A model generated the notes under the pieces. That model worked only from the letters and a program-made list of their open reading frames with translations. It had not been told where the DNA came from and did no database searches. A DNA stretch of 22,047 bases from Bacteroidales bacterium (GTDB lineage Bacteria > Bacteroidota > Bacteroidia > Bacteroidales > Paludibacteraceae): positions 1-22,047 of the forward strand of contig CAAGHA010000152.1 in assembly GCA_900769555.1 (NCBI GenBank), written 5' to 3'. Made by a program: the position numbers and the translations under genes. Of this stretch, positions 17,801-22,047 are shown one piece after another (position 1 is the first letter of the stretch; the number at the start of each line of letters is the position of its first letter).

Positions 17801-18998
17801 TTATATTCGCAACGATACGAACGGAACTATCTTTGGCTTCTGCTTCTAATACGGTTTCCATTTCGGGGACTTTGGGGAATCCGGTTGCAACTAAAAAGTC
17901 GGCAAATAGGTGATGTTCGGAACATCCATCGAGTAAAACCGAAATTTCAGAGTCATTTCTGCTTAAATAGACACTATCTCTGTTGTCTAATGTTATCACT
18001 TCAAGATCGAAACCTCTTGAATATCCGCTACTATTGCTATTTGCATTTCCGGGATTTGATCTTCCATTGATTTTGTTGCATAGGAAATTCCCATCAGGAC
18101 GTCCTCCGCTTATTATTAGTTGGGGCTTTTTGCTTCGTGCCGATTTACTAATTGTACTTAATTGGGTTATTGTTTTTGTGTTTCCTATGAATAGGTTCTC
18201 GTTATCTTCCATGTTTGTTCCGCAGGCAAAGGAGGTTCCTACTGTAATGTCTCCGACTCCATTGAATTTATAACCAAGCTTAAAACTTTGATTGATATCT
18301 GTGGCAGGTCTTCCGTTTCCTCCGGATTCAACTATTATATCGGGTCTGTAATAGGATATGTTTATTGGGTCTTTTGTTTTTTGTTTATATACAATCGTAA
18401 GTGTCCATCCTGAAAATTTTGTCAAGTCTTCATCTAATTTGGTTGTAATATCTGCAACAGCAACGATATAGTCCGAATTTAAATTTATGTTTTGAAATAA
18501 ATCCGTTACATTTTTATGGCAAACATAAATTCCATTGTAATCATTGTTAAATGAATTGCTGATTATCTCTGTTTTTTCAGTTATGATTGATTGAAAATTA
18601 GTTCCTCCATCTATACTGAATTGAATCTCTTTATAATCGGTGTTTTCGGTAGTCGGTATTTTCCCAACCCAAGATAAATTTGCGAAAATAACTCCATCAT
18701 CATCGCAAGGTTCTGTAATCCCTAAATTGAAGGTTGCTGTATTGCTATTGTCATATCCTTGCACCTTTTTTATAGGTCTTAACGGGGACTTGATTTCTAT
18801 TGTGTCTCGACTTAAATTGGCAGAATCTAATTCATGATTGACATTTCCAATCATAATAAAATCTCCTCTAAAGTCAGATGCTGAAAATGTTGGATTTATT
18901 TGTCCTACTGCAGAAAGACTGAAACCGAATAAGCAAACAGCTAATGTATAAATGCGTTTTACCAACGCTTGACATTTGTTAATTTTATTGTAATACAT
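8889..18998 (-). CDS. Giant secreted multi-module surface protein with T9SS type B (gliding-motility-associated-like) C-terminal domain
   Basis: This 3,369-residue protein begins with a signal peptide (about 1-32, hydrophobic LAVCLFGFSLSAVGQ). The N-terminal region to about residue 565 holds beta-rich domains with GWTLTIVYK and GGRPDGNFLCNK. A glycine-rich linker follows (about 569-596) and then a charged, probably helical insert (about 620-735). From about residue 828 to 3183 I count 27 modules of about 87 residues, each opening with a C near its first strand (for example TICEGEE) and closing with C plus a strand (for example GCNREDTIIVDI). These look like Ig-like folds, probably each with a disulfide. 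A PKD-like module (about 3205-3295) with a single Cys precedes the sorting domain, which ends in YELQIFDRVG, GWDGTYKGRPA, DTYFYSLLYY and GYITLVR. The pattern resembles SprB-like adhesins, so an adhesive surface fibre is the likely role; ligand and lifestyle are unknown. It is co-transcribed with the PorP/SprF gene. Confidence 0.9.
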   Translation of the reverse strand: MYYNKINKCQALVKRIYTLAVCLFGFSLSAVGQINPTFSASDFRGDFIMIGNVNHELDSANLSRDTIEIKSPLRPIKKVQGYDNSNTATFNLGITEPCDDDGVIFANLSWVGKIPTTENTDYKEIQFSIDGGTNFQSIITEKTEIISNSFNNDYNGIYVCHKNVTDLFQNINLNSDYIVAVADITTKLDEDLTKFSGWTLTIVYKQKTKDPINISYYRPDIIVESGGNGRPATDINQSFKLGYKFNGVGDITVGTSFACGTNMEDNENLFIGNTKTITQLSTISKSARSKKPQLIISGGRPDGNFLCNKINGRSNPGNANSNSSGYSRGFDLEVITLDNRDSVYLSRNDSEISVLLDGCSEHHLFADFLVATGFPKVPEMETVLEAEAKDSSVRIVANINTRTNIEDLNNFNLNIKLPDYTKKISDFKISGKLIDTYKQNGKLNYITIKESEKNVGRYAITSIKRTNFTDIFAKLEMVASTRQTLNISYDGIIPSDLSEDKILTIEFIAHVDPEMYARKGALLGSESKESVQAELGVTGNDSKIPNYIYSNPYSVLSDSLTDPCYDFADFGGGNGFGGFDGGGNSGGSGGSGGRNGQPTEISFDFEFGCSNLPDTITIDGCENECFPVKKIKEILIREYQFDIDSLAKIDSLAWIEIKRDSLIELFTLSIEDKIRLDSDSFLMYSDSSNWYSMKVFWTNLKNLSEYKNDDTLKNYLKNHCLVTERELTNLYKKADDIINRKVEVTHLDYSLVIDNWEIDNGNGGKDTCIPFIEDEAMYSVIFATPYKNKDSKSLCNDTLIIRAHKEVVPLIELLDGDTSINNNGKIQYCKEETPGLLTIKRGKRNYEVEVIDDKFSAFTLVSDSTYIFKPNIDTKKPGEDSVKFIQKNNTGCISDTFTLNIEVLDVTASETPALPSAINRCVTPNEKVIITIEDLEAVKEKRAEGFDVRWFAVINNKEIMIKEDTISIEVPIDSVGTFTYGAKFYFFGCESKMAKTILNIRPEGEKIKNAIISGCQYSTPEENRIKKALGINKIDSLYYFRYDATNPSQTFEETDSIGFNRVINNINFNQHGKNYFYVRQKNEYGCWSDTTLMTIDIKQTDSIRTQFKNMVDSVLYCVGDDVKTIDEYIEKSNHLDPSFEWRWYNKEPKMPYNVFPTNNITNGTTITINSSRPSTNDYYVVRIDSNGCASNPAKFRVQVDDKITDLPMVGDTSNLNFNNLITLDFCKGVSEYTKNVLPMKSTIDNYTIEWIEKTNITENSDSLLTQTATPPSLKNNKKDVILVNVNSVKKYYYSVRQSTQMGCKGPWANVILTTNDSVREIPQATPIIACQFDDTLLEVRNSIDKSFSGDLILNYYDSQKNLIDEKEAIVPTDVAGSFLQSNKQNKFYVSLTNRSTSCEGKIIGIDATINPKPGLPLIADENKNQFFCTDNKLVTINDFAKVAINTAENNTKLLWSNETILTNTDQYTNVFVRQIDTTTQCLGDTININITIEKTFEYSPTDSIIVCHNESVNLWNIIEKNIRTKNQLIKNAKTEFSISPIIGNIQQAKLSQIEAENIVSTAISTEDQIKDYIIKIWEPISGCEVYDSMCIRFKALPKLEESTPGSFCQYELFDLPTPTSDYNFEWKIVDGESVNVWNDISLTQDETFRLTATTKDSYQCKDSIDWNVKIIEIPDTPTALDTTYCQFTGKHTIETQLQGTTNNPVSDLSYIWYKNGVVTDKVNTDTLFSGKSIQETYTVVVTNQFTRCSNRDSVIVNIWQAITLNMEDIEPVCEPETINVANKVNIYTSTNIASFGGNTPKLLSYFILENGLEKEVTPNDLSAIDFDSNHFERYFGYKMTDSRGVCTSADTFKVTIHPKPSVPTIEGGQDTLFFCKDDAPLTLSAMPNGRLTDIGLFWDNGAKGNSTPVKEDIRCATYNVQAIDTVTQCKGDFIGIVAAIAPAIQTKPIFKNDTIELCAGEILNLWDLAYNSFSHDGFYNSELIITQSTKNGNAIGQNLLEQITSTQQDTSTYWFEITDPLTSCSATNTVVVVFHAKPTIVFDGETTICQNSDLKLNTTGDERLINYKWEIDNNLVSTSDMYQQTNLQDGFEIKLTTTLDELKSCSSTINQKIIVNPAPETLTPITFNRCQTESEKIVKINRNRSSNEIAQYAITWFNTDGTIHLQDEEIEVDLAQSRILEYDVMLTNRTTSCIGAKSRVTIKINPRIQFNWTDPDTICPPDEYQLLQNVLVKVVGGTNPKYQYTLLDGDTVRNENNIAQSGRYTVYFTDDNQCENSQEVNVQFFKRPEVPTLIAQNIVCQGIGDITFSAKKNGEDVLNQTFEWKEGVKTTLADQLNVSTDEYGIRNFITTAVDTLSHCRSEESTFKLDIREKIHFSTIEPLESCFDVPVDLTLATQNAYSGNDEEKILSYFSVNSNNSLSLINDPTNVLDSGKVVIKAEESESGCNREDTIIVDIKLPLQISTIGTTTICEGEEINDLTAINAERYNWVRQNGTEVESTLFPFGNSLTETETFRLYGEKKVGNIYCMDSTDVEITVNPNPLPLKDSVLYFCQTTNGVEELQFSTNERNGELLEITWLNSDGDILFGVNQEQIITTTSDTTYTIYAKQINKETSCESKLTKVEVNILPKIEVPTIDSTTCQPNFINLSTLASRGVTAKEYSSKISIESIGITSEIDRSLVTPISNSTEITESGIYRVSYSYTHENVTCRNSTDTKLTFLTQPEKPLIDNQAICQNSGEYELKGTPSLSNLRLIWEDLSVYPSRIDTNKTTITTNMATEMNFKVRHIQNNSGCVSTDTIIKVSILPEIVALDLDTSICYGENVNLRKFVESNHQQNKLINSILFRNLEMEQYNEEEIDKTSRFYAFFSDKHGVCRDTSMIQIQVNTPIEIEIDGYKPTICSDETIQLSVSGADEYKWNNVYDGANFEYRKSNPGEITIELNAKKSFNDIFCYKDSTFTIEVLADVKPLTLTYDTCRNSRITTEMIKEKFNISETIDSIWYNSQNIIRSNLSRVIEDEGDYLLLVSNQYGCKATHQMKVNMYGVDNLSVDYNNSTPYCFGSMDTFTAKTDNECKYFWINRDKNGQADGTKYIDTMVTNTNYMLIAAEKIMGCRDTIEFTTNVREQTPIIVKGKTTVCEGNTISLSVTNLKSVSWSYNDSIIENNDLNVIGEKNTKIDVWGVDINDCPIVKKPVEISVGTLLNPIITSDRDEGEYNLSREQNSITLTEMGNSNQDRSLLTYYWQIGNGEIDSISHGSLTHTFSNEEILFNKDIEVKLKIVHEYDCEATATKILTIDPSIEVPNTLLYGHEFIFMEDYELQIFDRVGTLIHEGKGWDGTYKGRPAIADTYFYSLLYYVKGEKQFKTGYITLVR
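8892..9110 (-). other. T9SS type B C-terminal sorting domain of the giant protein
   Basis: The last 72 or so residues match the gliding-motility-associated C-terminal domain: VPN at the start, YELQIFDRVG, a Gly-Trp-Asp-Gly-Thr-Tyr-Lys-Gly-Arg-Pro block, then DTYFYSLLYY and the terminal ITLVR. Two features are unusual. The stretch that usually follows VPN with a PNGDGxND motif is reduced to TLLYGHEFIFMED. The common Trp of the IFDRWG motif is Val here. Confidence 0.8.
9443..16520 (-). repeat. Array of about 27 two-cysteine Ig-like modules with a five-module super-period
   Basis: Within the giant protein, paired cysteines recur about every 87 residues. Comparing opening and closing segments shows that every fifth module is alike. 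Opening cysteines of one type lie at residues 1428, 1875, 2300 and 2733 (FFCTDN, FFCKDD, IVCQGI, AICQNS), spaced 447, 425 and 433. The next type has NLW/NL motifs (CHNESVNLW, CAGEILNLW, CFDVPVDLT, CYGENVNLR). The third is (S/T)xC with a Tyr/Phe-x-Trp strand (CQYELFDL, CQNSDLKL, CEGEEIND, CSDETIQL). The repeats are diverged at DNA level. Modules 1-6 and 27 fit the order less clearly. Confidence 0.7.
17210..17296 (-). other. Glycine-rich linker in the giant protein
   Basis: Residues about 568-596 are dominated by Gly with some Ser and Asn (GGGNGFGGFDGGGNSGGSGG and following). It separates the N-terminal region from a helical insert and the module array, so it is probably a flexible hinge. The DNA is locally GC-rich compared with the surrounding gene. 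Confidence 0.75.
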
Positions 18999-19016
18999 GT
19001 TTTTTTAGTAATTGTG

Positions 19017-19046
19017 AATTAATACAACCTCTTGTTGTATGTAATT
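19017..19046 (-). promoter_or_regulatory. Inverted repeat in the 5' leader of the giant surface-protein gene
   Basis: AATTA-ATACAAC (19017-19028) is complementary to GTTGTAT-g-TAATT (19034-19046), 12 pairs with one bulged base and a 5-base loop. It starts 19 bases upstream of the giant gene's ATG. As RNA it would form a hairpin close to the ribosome-binding region; as DNA it could be an operator. Confidence 0.5.
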
Positions 19047-19160
19047 AAAGTGTAAAAAGTTTTTGTTTAATCTACTATTCAATTTTTGTGCCAAGCTCTG
19101 CGATCTAGTTATAACGGTTTTAATTTTAATAAAAATTAACTTTTTGATAGCTGTGCAGAA

Positions 19161-19199
19161 AACAAAGGAAAGCACCCTGAAATGATGTTTCCTTTTGTT
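19161..19199. repeat. Inverted repeat, hairpin of unknown role
   Basis: AACAAAGGAAA (19161-19171) pairs with TTTCCTTTTGTT (19188-19199) with one bulge and a 16-base loop. No T-tract follows on the plus strand; on the minus strand the right arm itself is T-rich. It lies between divergent promoters, so it does not terminate either neighbouring gene. Confidence 0.4.
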
Positions 19200-19312
19200 C
19201 TATGGAGATTCCTTTAAGTAGATGATTGCATTGTTGCATACTTTTTCTACAAAGATGTGGAATTTTCCATCATTGTTTGGCATGGGGTAGAGTATAAACT
19301 CTGAATTTGATA

Positions 19313-19331
19313 GTAACTTTGTAGAAGTTAC
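19313..19331. promoter_or_regulatory. Short perfect palindrome, possible operator
   Basis: GTAACTT (19313-19319) and AAGTTAC (19325-19331) are perfect reverse complements around a 5-base spacer. The left arm overlaps a TAACTTTG sequence at 19314-19321 that resembles a Bacteroidota -7 box, although no TTTG stands at the right distance upstream. The geometry suits a dimeric regulator, which is inference. Confidence 0.35.
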
Positions 19332-19404
19332 CTTAAACAACTCACTATGAAGTTTGTTAGAATTTTTTTATCTTGATGTTTTGCCGTGGTTTGAGTTTAT
19401 GTTA

Positions 19405-19436
19405 TTTGCGTAAAAGAGATATTTTTATGATATTTG
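19405..19436 (+). promoter_or_regulatory. Probable promoter of the SPFH gene
   Basis: TTTG at 19405-19408 and GATATTTG at 19429-19436 are 20 bases apart, matching the Bacteroidota pattern except for the first -7 base. The predicted start near 19442 leaves a leader of about 30 bases before the ATG at 19471. Confidence 0.5.
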
Positions 19437-19470
19437 CGCTTATAATTGAAATTATTTAAATTGTTTTAAT

Positions 19471-20283
19471 ATGGAAAAACTTAAAGTTATAAAAGCTCTT
19501 GGGGTTACTTTTATTTCATTTATTGCATTGATATTTATTTTTAATTTATTTATTGCCATTGAGAGAATTGATGCAGGGTACGTTGGAATTAAAGTTAATT
19601 TGGTTGGGGACAACCGTGGTGTAGATGATATAACTATTGTTACAGGATGGGTTTTGTATATGCCATTGTTTACTCAAATTCATGAGTTTCCAACTTTTAC
19701 GCAGGTGAAAGATTATGAGCCTTTTTATGTAAATGCTAAGGATGGTTCTGAGTTTGTTGTTGATCCTACCTTTTCTTATTATGTTGATCGTGCTTTGGTC
19801 CCCAAATTGTTTAGTCAGTATAGACGAAGTTTGCAAGAATTGGAAAATGGTTATTTGAGAAATGTTGTAATGGATAGTTACAGAATTGTTGCTAATAGTT
19901 TTCCTTCTGACTCTTTAATCAGTAATAGACAGCAGTTTGAATCATTGGTTCAAAAAATGTTGCAAGAAGAGTTGCAAAAGGAGGGTTTTGTTTTTCAACA
20001 GTTGACATCCAATTTAACAGCTCCTCAATCGTTGAAAGATGCGATTGATGCAAAAAATAGAACTACTCAAGAGGCTTATCAAGCGGAAAATAAACTTCGT
20101 CAAGCAGAGGCAGAAGCTAAGGCTAAGATTATTGCAGCTGAAGCTGAAAAAAAAGTTAACGATCTTAAGTCAGCAGCTTTGACGCCGTTGATTATTCAAC
20201 AAATGTATATAGAAAAGTGGGATGGACGATTGCCTCAATATGGTGAAGTGCCAAAATTGTTTAAAGATATTAGTGGTAAGTAA
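19471..20283 (+). CDS. SPFH/Band 7 (prohibitin-like) membrane protein
   Basis: The 270-residue protein has one N-terminal membrane helix (about 9-30), an SPFH domain (about 31-185, beginning IERIDAGYVGIKVNLVGDNRG, residues 30-50 in two overlapping blocks) and a coiled coil rich in Ala, Glu and Lys (about 187-235, AEAEAKAKIIAAEAEKK), then a short conserved tail with YIEKWDGRLPQYG. Prohibitin-family proteins assemble into large rings that scaffold membrane proteases or organise membrane patches; HflC-like proteins regulate FtsH. No partner SPFH gene or protease is adjacent, so a homo-oligomer is likely. It has its own promoter and is followed by a terminator, so it is monocistronic. The family is clear, the specific function is not. 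Confidence 0.9.
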   Translation: MEKLKVIKALGVTFISFIALIFIFNLFIAIERIDAGYVGIKVNLVGDNRGVDDITIVTGWVLYMPLFTQIHEFPTFTQVKDYEPFYVNAKDGSEFVVDPTFSYYVDRALVPKLFSQYRRSLQELENGYLRNVVMDSYRIVANSFPSDSLISNRQQFESLVQKMLQEELQKEGFVFQQLTSNLTAPQSLKDAIDAKNRTTQEAYQAENKLRQAEAEAKAKIIAAEAEKKVNDLKSAALTPLIIQQMYIEKWDGRLPQYGEVPKLFKDISGK

Positions 20284-20323
20284 AGTCGCATATATTGTGC
20301 TTATTTGACTTTGGATAATTTGT

Positions 20324-20350
20324 ATGGGGGCATTTTGCCTCCATTCTTTT
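20324..20350 (+). terminator. Rho-independent terminator of the SPFH gene
   Basis: ATGGGGGCA (20324-20332) pairs with TGCCTCCAT (20336-20344) over nine positions, one of them G-U, with a 3-base loop, followed by TCTTTT. It begins 41 bases after the SPFH stop codon. From here to 20549 the sequence is AT-rich with no gene visible. Confidence 0.75.
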
Positions 20351-20549
20351 ATAGTAAGTTCTATAAATTAGGTCGAGTGATTTTGTTAGATTGTTTATAT
20401 TTATATAAGGAGCGATGTGAACATTGCAACTGAGTAAATATAATCAATTTATTGTAAATGAATTCAAATGCAGCCGAAACGTAATTATATGATAACAAAT
20501 AAATAATCGTAATTTATTATAATTCGTAATTTTGGGAGTTTTCTTAAAT

Positions 20550-21641
20550 CTGAAAAACATAAAATCTAAATTACTCTTTTTTATTGTAGTAGTAACTATG
20601 CAAGTTTATCTTTGTTTGCAAGGACAAAGATGGTCGTAACTCTTAAAAGTTGAGATGTTTTTGAGTATGATGTGGAAAATGTTGGTGAAATCTATTTTGA
20701 GAATATAGAAACTTAGGAAGAAGAGGTTGTGGATGAATCCGAAACAGTACTGAAATTTAATATATACTCTGACTCTTTTGTTGAGGTGATATTTGATGAA
20801 TCCTATTGTGATTTACAAACTGTTACTATTCCTGCTAAAGTTCGAATTAACGGTGTGGTGTATGAGGATTCATATATGTATGATGCGTTTTCGAAGTGTG
20901 TAAATCTTACATCTGTTAAGATGGTATCTACAATAAGAATGATTCGTAAAAGGTCTTTTATGGATTGCTCTAATTTGTCTTATATAGAGGTTCCATCTGA
21001 TAATCCTGATTTATCTTCGATTAATGGGGTTGTGTATAATAAAAATCAAACATGTATATATTATGTTCTTTTATGAATAAAAGGAGATTTTGTAATTCCG
21101 TCCTCCATTACTAAAATTGGTAAATATTTATTTTCTGATTCAAGGGGCTGACTAGTGTAACAATCCCTGAGAGTGTAACCATGATAGATGAATAGCATTT
21201 GCGTATTGTAGTGGTTTGACCAAAATCGAAATTCAGTCTAGTGTTACTGCAATTCGAATGGGAACTTTTTACGATTGTGACAATATAGAAGAAGTTGAAA
21301 TCCCTTCTAGTGTAGAACGATTAGGAGGGAGTCTGTTTTCTAGTTGTGATAATTTAATCAGTGTTACGATTCCGGATAATATTACGTTCATAGATTCTTA
21401 TACGTTTAGTAACTGTTATAAGTTGACAAATGTTAATATCCCTTCTAAATTAAAGAGCGTTGGGGTTTATGCATTTTATGAATGTAATAGTTTAACCTAT
21501 ATTGAAATTCCTAAGGATGTTAGGGATTTTGGACATTATGCTTTTTATGGTTGTGAGAATCTTGATGTTGTAATTAATAATTCTTCCAATCTTATCTATA
21601 GAGACTTTGCTTTTGAAGGTTGTAAGTCTGTTACGTGGTAA
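20550..21641 (+). pseudogene. Decayed BspA-like leucine-rich-repeat surface protein
   Basis: The remnant begins with codons for a signal peptide (KNIKSKLLFFIVVVTMQVYL from 20553), but the position where a start codon is expected reads CTG (20550) and the frame stops at 20637. Coding resumes in another frame with stops at 20651 and 20714, then a readable stretch to a TGA at 21074 that interrupts an otherwise continuing frame. Single-base deletions can be inferred near 21141 (in a Cys codon before KGLTSVTIPESV) and at 21194 (GAATA-GCATTT, a lost base in a Tyr codon). After repair it shows about ten LRR_5/BspA-type repeats of about 23 residues, such as AFAYCSGLTKIEIQSSV and TFSNCYKLTNVNIPSKL. 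BspA-like proteins are secreted adhesins. The last frame ends at 21641 right after a repeat, with no sorting domain. Multiple independent lesions make a sequencing error an unlikely explanation. Confidence 0.88.
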
Positions 21642-21848
21642 TAATTTCCGAAAAATCACTCAAATCATAACTATTTTTGAAGATTTCAACAGAATCTCTG
21701 TGTAAAAAAAAAGGATAGAATTGTATGAAAAGAGGAAAATGGAACAGATAGAGTGGAAAAAGTTCAAAAATAGCAAAAAAAATATATTGGTGATTTATAG
21801 GAAGTTAAGATAAATTTTAAAAATTTCTTTAAATTTTTTGCTAAAACA
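21642..21848. other. AT-rich tract without genes, upstream of a strong promoter
   Basis: No convincing open frame is present. The last 50 bases or so (about 21800-21845) are runs of A and T such as AAATTTTAAAAATTTC, resembling the UP elements found before rRNA promoters. No terminator for the upstream pseudogene is obvious. Confidence 0.5.
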
Positions 21849-21880
21849 TTTGGTAGGAATTAAAAAAGGTTCTATCTTTG
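21849..21880 (+). promoter_or_regulatory. Strong promoter, probably of an rRNA operon
   Basis: TTTG at 21849-21852 and TATCTTTG at 21873-21880 are 20 bases apart, a full match to the Bacteroidota consensus. An AT-rich tract stands immediately upstream. The predicted transcription start is near 21886-21888. The sequence after it is non-coding and leader-like, which together with the boxA-like motif points to an rrn operon. Confidence 0.7.
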
Positions 21881-21886
21881 CACTCG

Positions 21887-22047
21887 CTTTTGAAAAGGAA
21901 GCCAACCGGTAAGACCGGATAGAAAGAGAGAGTTCTTTGAATAAAATTGATTCAGACAGCAAAGCACAAGGAAGAGGGAGGTTATGAGAAATCGTAACGC
22001 CATCAATTCCGACATAAAGAAGGAAGCGTCAGAGCTAAGGGAAAAAA
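21887..22047 (+). ncRNA. Probable rRNA operon leader with boxB-like hairpin and boxA-like motif (cut by window edge)
   Basis: After the promoter comes a small hairpin, CCGGT (21906-21910) and ACCGG (21914-21918) with an AAG loop, and then GTTCTTTGAAT at 21932-21942. The latter matches the boxA antitermination signal of bacterial rrn leaders, for example GTTCTTTGAAAAC in Bacillus. The order hairpin then boxA is that of known rrn leaders. No 16S sequence is reached before the edge, so identification depends on the leader signals alone. A long untranslated leader of another operon using antitermination is the alternative. Confidence 0.55.

Larger units (their letters stand above)
18999..19470. 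other. Divergent intergenic region between the giant gene and the SPFH gene
   Basis: This 472-bp gap holds the upstream regions of two divergent genes. It contains three inverted repeats (19017-19046, 19161-19199, 19313-19331) and a promoter for the SPFH gene. I could not find a convincing TAnnTTTG/TTTG pair on the minus strand for the giant gene, and no open frame worth calling. Confidence 0.6.

Noticed and set aside
20729..21641. Two separate short LRR genes (20729-21076 and 21216-21641)
   Set aside because: The sequence between them also translates into LRR repeats once single-base deletions are repaired, and a signal-peptide segment lies upstream, so they are pieces of one broken gene.
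21739..21813. Tiny open frame beginning with ATGGAACAGATAG
   Set aside because: It is a lysine- and isoleucine-rich reading of AT-rich DNA before a promoter, with no ribosome-binding site or recognisable product.
1..22047. tRNA genes, insertion sequences with transposase, CRISPR arrays
   Set aside because: I saw no cloverleaf with conserved T-loop sequence, no transposase-like frame and no spaced direct repeats; tRNAs could be missed by eye.

Overview
The window is AT-rich and comes from a member of the Bacteroidota, most likely the order Bacteroidales; I cannot place the family. Four things support this. Promoters fit the Bacteroidota consensus TTTG-N19/20-TAnnTTTG. A PorP/SprF protein pairs with a giant secreted protein carrying a type IX secretion C-terminal domain. 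A BspA-like leucine-rich-repeat gene remnant is present. The neighbourhood DUF1599 / DoxX-like (BT_3928-like) / tpiA is one I associate with Bacteroidales.

Layout. (1) 1-644, minus strand: the N-terminal two thirds of metA, cut by the window edge, with Glu111, the residue linked to acetyl-CoA use. (2) 747-4733, plus strand: a tight housekeeping operon, ruvX - def - small TPR protein - DUF1599 protein - DoxX/MauE-like membrane protein - tpiA, starting at a textbook Bacteroidota promoter. (3) 4734-5109: a 376-bp gap holding a 115-bp imperfect palindrome with a GAAA-capped apex, then a hairpin-plus-T10 terminator. (4) 5110-7886, plus strand: ispD and recG, overlapping by one base. (5) 7916-18998, minus strand: a two-gene unit encoding a 3,369-residue secreted surface protein followed one base later by its PorP/SprF-type outer-membrane partner. 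The giant has a signal peptide, an N-terminal region, a glycine-rich linker, a helical insert, about 27 two-cysteine beta-sandwich-like modules, a PKD-like module and a type B T9SS sorting domain. (6) 18999-19470: a divergent gap with three inverted repeats and a promoter for the next gene. (7) 19471-20283, plus strand: a single-pass SPFH/prohibitin-family membrane protein with its own terminator. (8) 20550-21641, plus strand: a decayed BspA-like LRR surface-protein gene. (9) 21642-22047: an AT-rich tract, a near-perfect promoter and a leader with a hairpin followed by a boxA-like GTTCTTTGAA, which looks like the start of a ribosomal RNA operon whose 16S gene would lie past the right edge.

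How the genes work together. The left half is core metabolism and maintenance (methionine, glycolysis, isoprenoids, protein maturation, fork repair). The right half is dominated by cell-surface biology. The giant protein and its PorP/SprF partner are the most distinctive system: the partner probably captures or anchors the exported giant at the outer membrane. The most striking hidden structure in the giant is a five-module higher-order repeat of about 425-447 residues that recurs four times. The most unusual non-coding element is the palindrome downstream of tpiA.
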